Assembly (NCBI GenBank): GCA_947374705.1
Contig: CANCDA010000046.1
Coordinates: forward strand, 1 to 14,527
Direction of reading: 5' to 3'
Length of the DNA stretch: 14,527 nucleotides
Source: Comamonadaceae bacterium
GTDB lineage: Bacteria; Pseudomonadota; Gammaproteobacteria; Burkholderiales; Burkholderiaceae_C
Below are positions 5,890-13,704 of this stretch, in pieces. The translations under genes were made by a program, and so were the position numbers. The notes beneath the pieces are model-generated. The model was not told the DNA's origin. It saw nothing but the letters and a program-made list of their open reading frames with translations, and did no database searches. Numbering within the stretch: position 1 is the stretch's first letter; every line of letters begins with the position of its first letter.

Positions 5890-6716
5890 GCGCTTAAGAA
5901 CCCTCTGAGAACCGCCTTGGCGCGGGTGATATCGCCCGAAAGCACCCGTTTCACCAAACGCATGCTCAACGAAAATGCATTGGTCAGCCAGGGCACAGGC
6001 GCGTAGCGTTTGAAAAATCGCACACCTGATCTGGCGAAATATTCATCCAACAAGGGGCTGCGCTTGCCCAGACTGGCCGACTGCTTGTGCCATACCCGGG
6101 AGTCATTGGCCACGGCCAGTTGCCAACCCGCTTTGCGCAATCGAAAGCCCAGGTCAGTGTCTTCCCAATACATGAAAAAAGTGCGCTGATCGAACAAGCC
6201 GACCTCCTCAAGCGCAGAACGGCGCAACAATATCGACGCACCCGAGATGAAATCCAAGGCCCCAGCGGCCATCCGGTGTTGTGATCGACCGAGCCAAAGA
6301 TTGACTGTGCCACCGCCCCACAATTGAACCCGTTCGGGTTCATCGACTTCGTAGAGCACAGAGCCCACGGCACCTACCTCGGGGTGGGCCTGGGCCTCGC
6401 GCACCAAGGCCGAAAGCGCTCCGGCATCCACGGTGGCATCGCTGTTGATCAGCCAAACATAGTCGGCCCCCCCGGCCAGCGCATGCCGTATCCCCACGTT
6501 GCAGCCGCCACCAAAACCCAGATTAACACCTGTGGGCAGCAACTCCACAGAGGGCATGGCCGCGCGGATGTGTTCAATCGAGCCGTCCGTTGAGCCGTTG
6601 TCCACCAGGAGCAGTTGGAAACTGGGGTAATCCAGGCCTTGCAAAGAGTTCAAACAGGTCAGCGTGTCTTGCCACCCGTTCCAATTCAAAACCACCACAT
6701 CAACGCGTTGATTCAT
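5886..6716 (-). CDS. Glycosyltransferase family 2, WbbL-like (probable rhamnosyltransferase)
   Basis: A 276-residue GT2 protein. It starts VDVVVLNWNGWQDTL (5-19) and carries LLVDNGSTDGS (36-46), NLGFGGGCNVGI (65-76), the NSDA metal-site motif (91-94), FISGASILLRR (156-166) and FFMYWEDTDLGFRLR (180-194), with the likely base in the ED pair (185-186). This set is typical of dTDP-L-rhamnose-using WbbL-type transferases, and the locus has a complete rhamnose pathway, so L-rhamnosyl transfer is the best guess for this gene among the three glycosyltransferases. Its ATG overlaps the acyltransferase stop (ATGA, 6713-6716) and its own stop overlaps the next glycosyltransferase start in the same way, so it is a middle member of a translationally coupled trio. 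Confidence 0.93.
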   Translation of the reverse strand: MNQRVDVVVLNWNGWQDTLTCLNSLQGLDYPSFQLLLVDNGSTDGSIEHIRAAMPSVELLPTGVNLGFGGGCNVGIRHALAGGADYVWLINSDATVDAGALSALVREAQAHPEVGAVGSVLYEVDEPERVQLWGGGTVNLWLGRSQHRMAAGALDFISGASILLRRSALEEVGLFDQRTFFMYWEDTDLGFRLRKAGWQLAVANDSRVWHKQSASLGKRSPLLDEYFARSGVRFFKRYAPVPWLTNAFSLSMRLVKRVLSGDITRAKAVLRGFLSA

Positions 6717-7756
6717 ACCTGCTTTGCCTTGGGTTTGAAACGCAAAGCCTGCTTTTCAAGCAGATGCCAAGAGGCGAAGGCCAGCACACCCGTCAGCGCC
6801 AAAGAAAGCGCCAAAGAAACGCCGAAACCCCAACCCGCACCCCGCCCCCCATGCACCACGATCTGTTGCACGGGAAAGGCAAAAATATAAACGCCGTAAG
6901 ACAAGTCACCCAGACGATCCGTCAGCTTCGCACCGGCGGAAAATCTAAGCGCCAACTGCACCAGCACTGCCGCGCAGACCAGCATCGCGGTGCGCTCTAG
7001 CCCTCGGTCACCGCATAGAGCAAAACCCAGCAAGGCCAACGCGCCCAAGCCACAAGCCAGCGCTCGATCTGAAACGGCATTACTCGTTTTGTCTTCCCCA
7101 TTGCTTTGAATGACGCCTGCATAAAAAACCCCGGCCCAGAACATCGCGACCATTTCAAAATGGGGGACGAAGCGCAGCCCCAGCACCTGCGGGGCAAACG
7201 AAGCCAACAGCACCGTGAGGCCCAAGCCCAGTGCAATCAGCACGCGCCGTGAGCCCCAGGTGACGCACCCCAGTGCAGCCACCGTGATGTAGCATAGGAA
7301 CTCCACCGGCAAAGTCCACAGTGAACCGTTCACCGCGGCAGGAAAGGGGTTATCAGCAAAAACTCCCGGCAAGCTATGGCGCACCACCAACACAGCGGTG
7401 CTGAGGTAGCGCCAGCTTGTTGAACTGCTCCCATAGTCCGCCAGCACCAGCGTTGAAAACACCGGGCCGAGCAAAAACACGGTCATCAAAACGACCAGCC
7501 AAAGCGCCGGGAAAATTCGCAACGAGCGCCGCATAAAAAATCGCCTGACATCCGCATCACGCAACCAGCTGGACCACACCAACATGCCACTCAAAAAGAA
7601 AAAAATCGTCACACCCGCGCCGCCAAAAGTCGTCCAACCGAAGAACAAAGGCTCGGTCTGACCCATGAGCGCGTGTTGATGGCTGTAAAGCACCAAACTT
7701 GCGGCGACCAAACGCAGCAAATCAAGTGAGTTTTTCTGAACTAAGGGCGTCGTCAT
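6713..7756 (-). CDS. Membrane acyltransferase family 3 (probable polysaccharide O-acetyltransferase)
   Basis: A 347-residue, mostly hydrophobic protein with about ten predicted membrane segments by eye. The N-terminus holds SLDLLRLVAASLVLYSH (10-26) with the family R-x10-H motif (R15, H26). GVTIFFFLSGML (48-59), RRSLRIFPALWL, NGSLWTLPVEF and a C-terminal LSYGVYIFAFP complete the acyltransferase 3 pattern. Such proteins move an acyl group, usually acetyl from acetyl-CoA, across the inner membrane onto sugars of O-antigen or exopolysaccharide. There is no SGNH extension, so it is the simple single-domain form. The ATG at 7756 is the first start after an in-frame stop and lacks a good ribosome binding site. 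A 58-bp gap separates it from the upstream methyltransferase, with no clear promoter or terminator. The TTT-rich codons at 51-54 contain a T7 tract. Confidence 0.94.
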   Translation of the reverse strand: MTTPLVQKNSLDLLRLVAASLVLYSHQHALMGQTEPLFFGWTTFGGAGVTIFFFLSGMLVWSSWLRDADVRRFFMRRSLRIFPALWLVVLMTVFLLGPVFSTLVLADYGSSSTSWRYLSTAVLVVRHSLPGVFADNPFPAAVNGSLWTLPVEFLCYITVAALGCVTWGSRRVLIALGLGLTVLLASFAPQVLGLRFVPHFEMVAMFWAGVFYAGVIQSNGEDKTSNAVSDRALACGLGALALLGFALCGDRGLERTAMLVCAAVLVQLALRFSAGAKLTDRLGDLSYGVYIFAFPVQQIVVHGGRGAGWGFGVSLALSLALTGVLAFASWHLLEKQALRFKPKAKQV

Positions 7757-7814
7757 TGCGCGAAAGTCTGCGTCAGTGTTCTTTGGTTTTCAATCAGCAT
7801 ATGTGCTCACGTGC

Positions 7815-8471
7815 TCAAACACGTTTGCGTGCGCACAGCAGGTATTGGTAGGTCAAACTATCTTGAAACAGACCCGCCGTCAGCGCATTGACGAGGCTTT
7901 TGCGTGTGCCCCGTTCAAACCCTGCACCCACACACTGCACGGACTCCAGGCCTTTGTGCGAAACCAAACGCACGGCCGTATCGCGCGTGAAAAATCGCAA
8001 GTGCGTGCGGTCTAGCAAACCCGCATCCGCGTACTCCCAACGCCCCTGCAAGAGCAGGGGAAGGGTCACACTGTAGTGCCGCACATTGGGCAAACTCACC
8101 ACCAAAGTACCACCCGGCGCAAGGTAGTTGGTGACCAGTCGATCCACCACGGCCCAAGGGTTGACCATGTGCTCCAGCACATCCAGACATAGAACCAGAT
8201 CGAACAGGCCATGACCCTGGGGCAAATCTTGTTTCTCGAAATCCAGGCAGTTCACTTCGTCAGCATGGGCTCTGGCACTGTGGGCTGCGATTTCAAAAAT
8301 CTCAACGCCCACCGTGTAGGAGGCCCGTTTGCTTTGACGCAGCCAACCCAAAGTGGCACCTGAGCCACAACCGATCTCCAGCACCCGACCGCACTGCGGC
8401 GGGAGCATGAGCGCGATTTCTTGGCGCGCATTCGCAAAGTAACCATCTGTCTTGTCAACATAGCTTTGCAT
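7815..8471 (-). CDS. Class I SAM-dependent methyltransferase (Methyltransf_11/23 type)
   Basis: A 218-residue soluble methyltransferase. SAM-binding motif I is LEIGCGSGATL (31-41). The post-I acidic strand is TVGVEIFE, motif II is LVLCLDVLEHM, then LAPGGTLVVSLPNVRHYS and a conserved DRTHLRFFT. The C-terminal TYQYLLCARK is typical of a group found in O-antigen and capsule loci. It probably O-methylates a sugar of the repeat unit or caps the chain; the target is unknown. The start is the ATG at 8471, preceded by AAGGAC six bases upstream (8478-8483), a site encoded by the last codons of the flippase gene. Only 3 bp separate it from the flippase stop, so the two are co-translated. Confidence 0.92.
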   Translation of the reverse strand: MQSYVDKTDGYFANARQEIALMLPPQCGRVLEIGCGSGATLGWLRQSKRASYTVGVEIFEIAAHSARAHADEVNCLDFEKQDLPQGHGLFDLVLCLDVLEHMVNPWAVVDRLVTNYLAPGGTLVVSLPNVRHYSVTLPLLLQGRWEYADAGLLDRTHLRFFTRDTAVRLVSHKGLESVQCVGAGFERGTRKSLVNALTAGLFQDSLTYQYLLCARKRV

Positions 8472-8474
8472 AAA

Positions 8475-9827
8475 TCAGTCCTTAATGCCTTCGCCCACTC
8501 GGTCGGCGTAGCGAGCCCACAGCCAAGCCAATACCACGTAGTCCACGATGCCCCTGAGCAGCCAAGCCCATGCCGCCCCCTCAATACCGAAGTAAGAAAT
8601 TGACAACACGAGTACAAACCCATAGGGCAGCAATTCTCCCGCATGCAGCAAAGCCACTGAGCGAGCCCGGCCACAGGCTTGCAAAGCGGTGAATGGGATT
8701 TGAGCCAGTGCATTCACACCAAAAGCCAAGAGCAGGATTTGCGTGACCTGCGCGCTCTGCTCAGCAAACTCAGGCCCCATCCAGGCACCCAAGGCCCAAG
8801 GCGTGAGCATCCAGGCCACAACAACGACAAAGACCATCAAAACTGCACTGAACCCGCTAGAACGACTCACCAAGCGCCTCAGCGTCCGTCCATCTCGCTG
8901 AGGGTTAGCAACGTTGTGCGACAGGCGCGCCAACTCTGGCAACAAAACACTGCACAAGGCCGCGATGAGGATGGGCAACCGCGACACCACATCAAACGGC
9001 ACGGCGTACAAGGCCACCGCACCCGCAGACAACAGGGCGCTGATGACAAAACGATCCACATACACAATCACCGGCCCGACGATATTGCTCAAGGTCACCC
9101 ATCCTCCAAAAGACAACAGTGGACGCAAGCTCGCAGCACTGCGCGAGCGCATCAACGAATTCAAAAACGCACCGAAGTTCAACTCAACCGCCTTAGCCAC
9201 CAGAGCCAACAACGCCACCACCTGCACCAGCCGAATCACGCCAATGCTGATACAGGCCCAACTCAAATCCGGCGTGTAGAGGGCGGTGATGCAAGGCCCC
9301 AAAATCAACATTGCCCCGGTTGGAATGCGCACTAAATTCAAGGCGCGAAATGCCCCCACCCCTTCCAAATGCCCTCGGAGCGTGGACGACAAAAGCAACA
9401 AGGGAAGGCTGGGCAACATCCACAACAAGGCCTGCGCGACCTCTTGTGACAATTGCGGCGAGGACAGGTGAAAGGGCTCGCCCCAGGTGGCAATTCCCAA
9501 ACCCAAAAGCAGAGCCATGGCCGTGCCCACGCCCACCAACAAACTAGAAACTGTGGCCAAGACACGCAACTCATGCGTTCGCCCTGCGCCCCCCTTTGTG
9601 CGAGAGGACGCCACCGCCACGGTCACAGCGCGACCCAGGCCCATGTCCAAAAAACTGAAGTACCCCACCACCACCCAGATCAAGGACAAAACGCCCAAAC
9701 GCTCTTGTCCTATGTGATGCAACAAAAAGGGCACGGCCGCCAATGCCACGCCCATGGGCAGCAGATTGCCCAACAAAGACCAGACGGCCGATCTGTACAG
9801 CGTCAAGGTGGGGGTGGGGCGATTCAA
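8475..9827 (-). CDS. wzx: Wzx-type oligosaccharide flippase (MOP superfamily)
   Basis: A 450-residue polytopic membrane protein with roughly 12 hydrophobic segments. The N-terminal WSLLGNLLPMGVALAAVPFL is followed by GQERLGVLSLIW and FSFLDMGLGRAVT, a signature of polysaccharide flippases. It would move the undecaprenyl-linked repeat unit across the inner membrane. The earliest possible start is a TTG at 9827, with no visible Shine-Dalgarno site. The frame is continuous with that of manC: only the manC TGA and 11 codons lie between them. The first ATG (codon 25) would cut the first membrane helix, so a TTG start near 9827 or 9806, perhaps driven by coupling to manC termination, is more likely. 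Function is confident; the exact start is not. Confidence 0.9.
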   Translation of the reverse strand: MNRPTPTLTLYRSAVWSLLGNLLPMGVALAAVPFLLHHIGQERLGVLSLIWVVVGYFSFLDMGLGRAVTVAVASSRTKGGAGRTHELRVLATVSSLLVGVGTAMALLLGLGIATWGEPFHLSSPQLSQEVAQALLWMLPSLPLLLLSSTLRGHLEGVGAFRALNLVRIPTGAMLILGPCITALYTPDLSWACISIGVIRLVQVVALLALVAKAVELNFGAFLNSLMRSRSAASLRPLLSFGGWVTLSNIVGPVIVYVDRFVISALLSAGAVALYAVPFDVVSRLPILIAALCSVLLPELARLSHNVANPQRDGRTLRRLVSRSSGFSAVLMVFVVVVAWMLTPWALGAWMGPEFAEQSAQVTQILLLAFGVNALAQIPFTALQACGRARSVALLHAGELLPYGFVLVLSISYFGIEGAAWAWLLRGIVDYVVLAWLWARYADRVGEGIKD

Positions 9828-9860
9828 AACGTGACTAAAGGGTGAGGAAGGCGCAAGAGC

Positions 9861-11288
9861 TCAACGCCGTCCATAGGTGTCTTCAAACCGAACGATGTCG
9901 TCCTCACCCAGGTAAGAGCCACTTTGCACTTCGATGAGTTCGAGCGGCATCTTGCCGGGGTTGGCCAGACGGTGGATTTGCCCCAAGGGGATGAAGGTGC
10001 TTTGGTTTTCCCCCAGTATGGTGACCTTGTCGCCATTGGTCACTTCGGCCGTTCCGCTGACCACCACCCAGTGCTCAGCGCGGTGGTGGTGCATTTGCAA
10101 AGACAGCGTTGCGCCTGGTTTGACGGTGATGCGCTTGACCTGGTGGCGCGTACCCACGTCCACACTGTCATACCAGCCCCAGGGGCGGGCGACGAGCCGG
10201 TGCTGCACGGCCTGTGCGGCATCCAGCGTCTCCAGACGAGCCACCACTTCTTTGACAGCTTCGGCGTGCGCGGCATCCACCACCAAAAGAGCATCGGGGG
10301 TGTCGATGATCAGCAGGTTTTTCGTGCCCAGCGCCACCACCGGTCGCTGCCCACCAGCATGGATGTAGGTTTGCTCGGCGCGCAGGTGGTGCGCATGTTG
10401 CAACTCGCCACCAGCGCGGTTGCCTTGCGCGTCGGGTGCAGCTAAATCAGCCACGGCATTCCAACTGCCCACATCGCTCCACTGCCCTTGAAATGAAAAC
10501 ACCCGCACGTTGGTGGCGGGTTCCATCACGGCGTAGTCAATCGACTGGCTGCGGCAGGTGGCAAACACGGCGGCATCCGGGCGTGTAAACAGGCCATCGA
10601 CTTGGGCGGTCTGCATCGCACTGCGGCACACGCTCATGATGTCGGGTGCGTGGGTTTGCAGTGCTTGTAGCAACTGGCTGGCTTGCACCAGAAAAATACC
10701 GGCGTTCCACAGGTATTGGCCGCTGAGTAAAAATTCAGTGGCTTTGTCCAGCGCCGGTTTCTCAACAAAACGGGCCACCGCAAATCCGCCGTTGGCCGCA
10801 GCCGCGCCCTTTTGGATGTAGCCATAGCCCGTGCTGGGTGCATTGGGCATGACCCCAAAGGTCACCAACTGTCCCGCCAGAGCAGCCGGTGCGGCGGAGC
10901 GAACCATGTTCACAAACGACTGAGTGTCCGGGATGTGTTGATCGGCCGGGCAGAACAGAAGAAGCGCATCCGCCGGCATGGCCAGTGCGGCCAAAGCCAT
11001 GGCCGCAGCGGTGTTTTTGGCTTGCGGCTCCAAAATTTGCCGAACCTCAAGACCGGCATGGGCCGCCACATCGGCCAATAAAAATCGGTGCTCGTCCGCA
11101 GAGACGCACAGCACGCCCTGTGCCACACCCTGCGCCAAGGGTGCCACTCGCTCCAGCGTGAGCTGGAGCAGTGATTTGCCTCCCAGCAAAGGGATGAATT
11201 GCTTGGGGAAGGATTTGCGCGACAAAGGCCACAGGCGCGTGCCGCTGCCACCACACAGGATGACGGGGTGAATGATGGGCGTGGACAT
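9861..11288 (-). CDS. manC: Bifunctional mannose-1-phosphate guanylyltransferase / mannose-6-phosphate isomerase
   Basis: A 475-residue two-domain enzyme of normal family length. The N-terminal nucleotidyltransferase has CGGSGTRLWPLSRKSFPKQF (12-31) and FVEKP near 175. The C-terminal type II isomerase cupin has RPWGWYDSVDVGTRHQVKRI, SLQMHHHRAEHWVVVSGTA and PLGQIHRLANPG. It makes GDP-mannose from mannose-1-phosphate and GTP, and usually also interconverts fructose-6-P and mannose-6-P. GDP-mannose would feed mannose or a derived sugar into the polymer. No phosphomannomutase and no GDP-mannose 4,6-dehydratase are in the window, so the middle step must be supplied elsewhere. The ATG at 11288 follows rfbC by 50 bp without a strong ribosome binding site. 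Confidence 0.97.
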   Translation of the reverse strand: MSTPIIHPVILCGGSGTRLWPLSRKSFPKQFIPLLGGKSLLQLTLERVAPLAQGVAQGVLCVSADEHRFLLADVAAHAGLEVRQILEPQAKNTAAAMALAALAMPADALLLFCPADQHIPDTQSFVNMVRSAAPAALAGQLVTFGVMPNAPSTGYGYIQKGAAAANGGFAVARFVEKPALDKATEFLLSGQYLWNAGIFLVQASQLLQALQTHAPDIMSVCRSAMQTAQVDGLFTRPDAAVFATCRSQSIDYAVMEPATNVRVFSFQGQWSDVGSWNAVADLAAPDAQGNRAGGELQHAHHLRAEQTYIHAGGQRPVVALGTKNLLIIDTPDALLVVDAAHAEAVKEVVARLETLDAAQAVQHRLVARPWGWYDSVDVGTRHQVKRITVKPGATLSLQMHHHRAEHWVVVSGTAEVTNGDKVTILGENQSTFIPLGQIHRLANPGKMPLELIEVQSGSYLGEDDIVRFEDTYGRR

Positions 11289-11338
11289 GGGTTTAAAAGA
11301 GATGGGGGTGAGTTGTATTTAAAGACGAAGGCGAAAAC

Positions 11339-11884
11339 TTAAGCGAAAACTTCGGCGTGACGCAAAGCGACACCCGCCTTGTCTTTGGCAGAGAGTTGAG
11401 GCTCAGCACTCAAAGGCCACTGGATAGCCAAATCAGGATCGTTCCAAGCCACACAGCGCTCAAATTCGGGCGCGTAATAGTCGGTGGTTTTGTACACAAA
11501 GTCCGCCGATTCACTGGTGACCAAAAAACCATGGGCAAAGCCCGCTGGCACCCAGAGTTGGCGAAAGTTACCCTCGGTCAACTCAACGCCCACCCATTGG
11601 CCAAACGTGGCGCTAGAGCGGCGCATGTCCACCGCCACATCAAAGACCGAGCCACGCAGCACGCGCACCAGTTTCCCCTGCGCTTGCTTGATTTGGTAGT
11701 GCAAACCGCGCAGCACATGCTGGCCAGAGCGGCTGTGGTTGTCTTGCACAAAGTCGAGCTTCAGCCCGGTGACCTGGTTGAAGGCGGCCTGGTTAAAGCT
11801 CTCCAGGAAAAAGCCGCGCTCATCCCCAAATACTTTGGGTTCGATGATGAGCACGTCCGGGATCGCGGTGGGGGTGACCTTCAT
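11339..11884 (-). CDS. rfbC: dTDP-4-dehydrorhamnose 3,5-epimerase
   Basis: A 181-residue RmlC cupin of standard length. Conserved features are GDERGFFLESFN (20-31), QDNHSRSG (47-54), VLRGLHYQ (57-64) with the catalytic His62, GKLVRVLRGSVFDVAVD (70-86), WVPAGFAHGFLV (111-122) and VYKTTDYY (130-137) with the probable catalytic Tyr131. It epimerises dTDP-4-keto-6-deoxy-D-glucose at C3 and C5, the third step to dTDP-L-rhamnose. The ATG overlaps the rfbA stop (ATGA, 11881-11884). A 10-base direct repeat straddles the stop codon. It is the last of the four rhamnose genes. Confidence 0.97.
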   Translation of the reverse strand: MKVTPTAIPDVLIIEPKVFGDERGFFLESFNQAAFNQVTGLKLDFVQDNHSRSGQHVLRGLHYQIKQAQGKLVRVLRGSVFDVAVDMRRSSATFGQWVGVELTEGNFRQLWVPAGFAHGFLVTSESADFVYKTTDYYAPEFERCVAWNDPDLAIQWPLSAEPQLSAKDKAGVALRHAEVFA

Positions 11885-12774
11885 TGAGCGCTCATTTCGC
11901 GCTCGGTCAACATGCGCAGCAAATACTGGCCGTAACCATTCTTGGCCATGGGTTGTGCGAGTCGCTCCACTTGTTCGCTGTTGATCCAGCCCTGGCGCCA
12001 GGCGATCTCTTCAGGGCAGGCGATCTTCAGACCTTGGCGGTGCTCCAGCGTGGCAATGAACTGGCTGGCCTCCAGCAGACTATCGTGCGTACCTGTGTCC
12101 AGCCAGGCGTAACCGCGCTGCATGATCTGCACGCTGAGCTGGCCTTGCGTCAGGTAGGCATGGTTGACGGCGGTGATCTCCAACTCGCCCCTAGCGCTAG
12201 GCTTGACGGCCTTGGCGATGTCCACCACCTGGGTGTCGTAAAAATACAGGCCGGTGACGGCGAAATTGCTTTTGGGTTGGAGGGGTTTTTCTTCAATGCT
12301 GCTAGCTTGGCCTTGCGCGTCAAACGCCACCACACCATAGCGCTCGGGGTCTTGCACATGGTAGGCAAACACGGTGGCGCCACTGGTTTTGGCATCGGCT
12401 GCGCCCAGCAGGCCCGCCAGGTCATGGCCATAAAAGAGGTTATCCCCCAGCACCAGGGCGCTGGGCTTGTTGCCCACAAATTGTTCGCCAATGATGAAGG
12501 CCTGCGCGAGACCATCCGGTGAGGGCTGCACCGCATACTGAAGGTTCAAGCCCCAGGCGCTGCCGTCACCCAGCAGTTGCGTGAAACGCGGCGTGTCTTG
12601 CGGCGTGCTGATGATGAGAATGTCGCGCATGCCCGCCAGCATGAGGGTGCTGAGCGGGTAGTAAATCATGGGCTTGTCATACACCGGCAAGAGCTGTTTG
12701 CTCATGGCCAAGGTGGCGGGATGCAGCCGAGTGCCGGAGCCACCGGCGAGGATGATGCCTTTGCGTTGGGTCAT
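11881..12774 (-). CDS. rfbA: Glucose-1-phosphate thymidylyltransferase
   Basis: A 297-residue RmlA of standard length. The nucleotide-binding loop LAGGSGTRLHP (9-19) and Lys26 are followed by LPVYDKPMIYYPLSTLMLAG (29-48), SPDGLAQAF (85-93), the Mg-binding GDNLFYG (110-116), DPERYGVV (142-149) and IEEKP (160-164). It condenses dTTP with glucose-1-phosphate to give dTDP-glucose, the first step to dTDP-L-rhamnose, and is normally feedback-inhibited by dTDP-rhamnose. The ATG at 12774 has AGGAA six bases upstream (12781-12785) and follows rfbD by 15 bp. Confidence 0.98.
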   Translation of the reverse strand: MTQRKGIILAGGSGTRLHPATLAMSKQLLPVYDKPMIYYPLSTLMLAGMRDILIISTPQDTPRFTQLLGDGSAWGLNLQYAVQPSPDGLAQAFIIGEQFVGNKPSALVLGDNLFYGHDLAGLLGAADAKTSGATVFAYHVQDPERYGVVAFDAQGQASSIEEKPLQPKSNFAVTGLYFYDTQVVDIAKAVKPSARGELEITAVNHAYLTQGQLSVQIMQRGYAWLDTGTHDSLLEASQFIATLEHRQGLKIACPEEIAWRQGWINSEQVERLAQPMAKNGYGQYLLRMLTEREMSAQ

Positions 12775-12789
12775 GCGGGTTTCCTGTGT

Positions 12790-13704
12790 TTAAAGAATCT
12801 CTCTCACCATGCGCTCCACGCCCACCTGCCAGTGAGGCAAACTCAGGCCAAAGGCGTGTTGCAGTTTAGCGGTGTTCAGGCGTGAATTGTGGGGGCGCTG
12901 AGCGGGCGTAGGGTAGGCTGCGGTAGGAATGGGGGTGATTTTTTTTGCGGCTATTTTTAACGCCGGCTGCACCCGTACTGAATGGTCGATAACCTTTTGT
13001 GCGTATTCAAACCAAGTGGTGACGCCGCTTGCCGCCAGGTGGTAGAGGCCTTGCAGTTCGGGGCGTGGGTTGGCGATGGCACCATTCCCCATCACGGCCC
13101 GCAAAGCATGCGCAGTGACATCGGCCAGCAGGTCGGCGCCGGTGGGCGCGCCCCATTGGTCGTCAATCACCTTGAGTTCTTCACGCTCTTGCGCTAGCCG
13201 CAGCATGGTCTTGGCAAAGTTGCCGCCGCGCGCCGCATAGACCCAACTGGTGCGAAAGATCAAATGCTTGCAGCCACTGTGTTGAATGGCTTGCTCGCCC
13301 GCCCACTTGCTGTGGCCATAGATGTTCAGCGGTGCGGGGCGATCAGTCTCACACCAAGGCGCATCGCCACTGCCGTCGAACACATAGTCGGTAGAGTAGT
13401 GCACCAGCCAAGCGTCAATGCGCGCGGCCTCAGTGGCCAGTACAGCGGGTGCGGCGGTGTTGATCAAGTGCGCCAGATCAGGCGCACGCTCGGCTTGATC
13501 GACTGCGGTGTAAGCAGCCGCGTTGACGATGATGTCGGGCTGCACTAGGCGCACGGTTTCGGCCAATCTTTGCGCATCAGCCAAGTCACCACACAGGCCA
13601 TCGCGGCCATGACGGTCCAGCGCAACGAGCTCCCCCAGCACGCTCAAAGCACGCTGCAACTCCCACCCCACTTGGCCGTCTTTACCGAAGAGAAGGATTT
13701 TCAT
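12790..13704 (-). CDS. rfbD: dTDP-4-dehydrorhamnose reductase
   Basis: A 304-residue RmlD-type SDR enzyme. The cofactor motif is FGKDGQVGWEL (6-16); NAAAYTAVDQAE lies at 61-72. The catalytic YSTDYVFDG (103-111, T105) and IYGHSK (128-133; Y129, K133) follow, then FRTSWVYA. It performs the final NAD(P)H-dependent reduction to dTDP-L-rhamnose. I chose the ATG at 13704, which overlaps the rfbB stop (ATGA, 13701-13704) and begins MKILLFGKDGQ; a longer GTG-initiated frame from 13782 would lie inside rfbB. Codons 253-256 contain a run of eight A on the coding strand (12939-12946). Confidence 0.97.
   Translation of the reverse strand: MKILLFGKDGQVGWELQRALSVLGELVALDRHGRDGLCGDLADAQRLAETVRLVQPDIIVNAAAYTAVDQAERAPDLAHLINTAAPAVLATEAARIDAWLVHYSTDYVFDGSGDAPWCETDRPAPLNIYGHSKWAGEQAIQHSGCKHLIFRTSWVYAARGGNFAKTMLRLAQEREELKVIDDQWGAPTGADLLADVTAHALRAVMGNGAIANPRPELQGLYHLAASGVTTWFEYAQKVIDHSVRVQPALKIAAKKITPIPTAAYPTPAQRPHNSRLNTAKLQHAFGLSLPHWQVGVERMVREIL

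Noticed and set aside
7803..7818. Tandem GTGCTCAC repeat at the methyltransferase stop codon
   Set aside because: Only two imperfect 8-base copies, partly coding; too short to support an operator or attachment site.
8679..9335. 218-codon plus-strand open frame opposite wzx
   Set aside because: Antisense to the flippase; the composition is low-complexity (Gln, Arg, His) with no motif and no sensible start signals.
11326..11354. Hairpin CGAAG...CTTCG at the end of rfbC as a terminator
   Set aside because: Only five stem pairs around a 19-base loop and no following T-tract on the coding strand; the operon continues into manC.
11884..12522. 212-codon plus-strand open frame opposite rfbA
   Set aside because: Antisense to a fully conserved RfbA; no recognisable domain.
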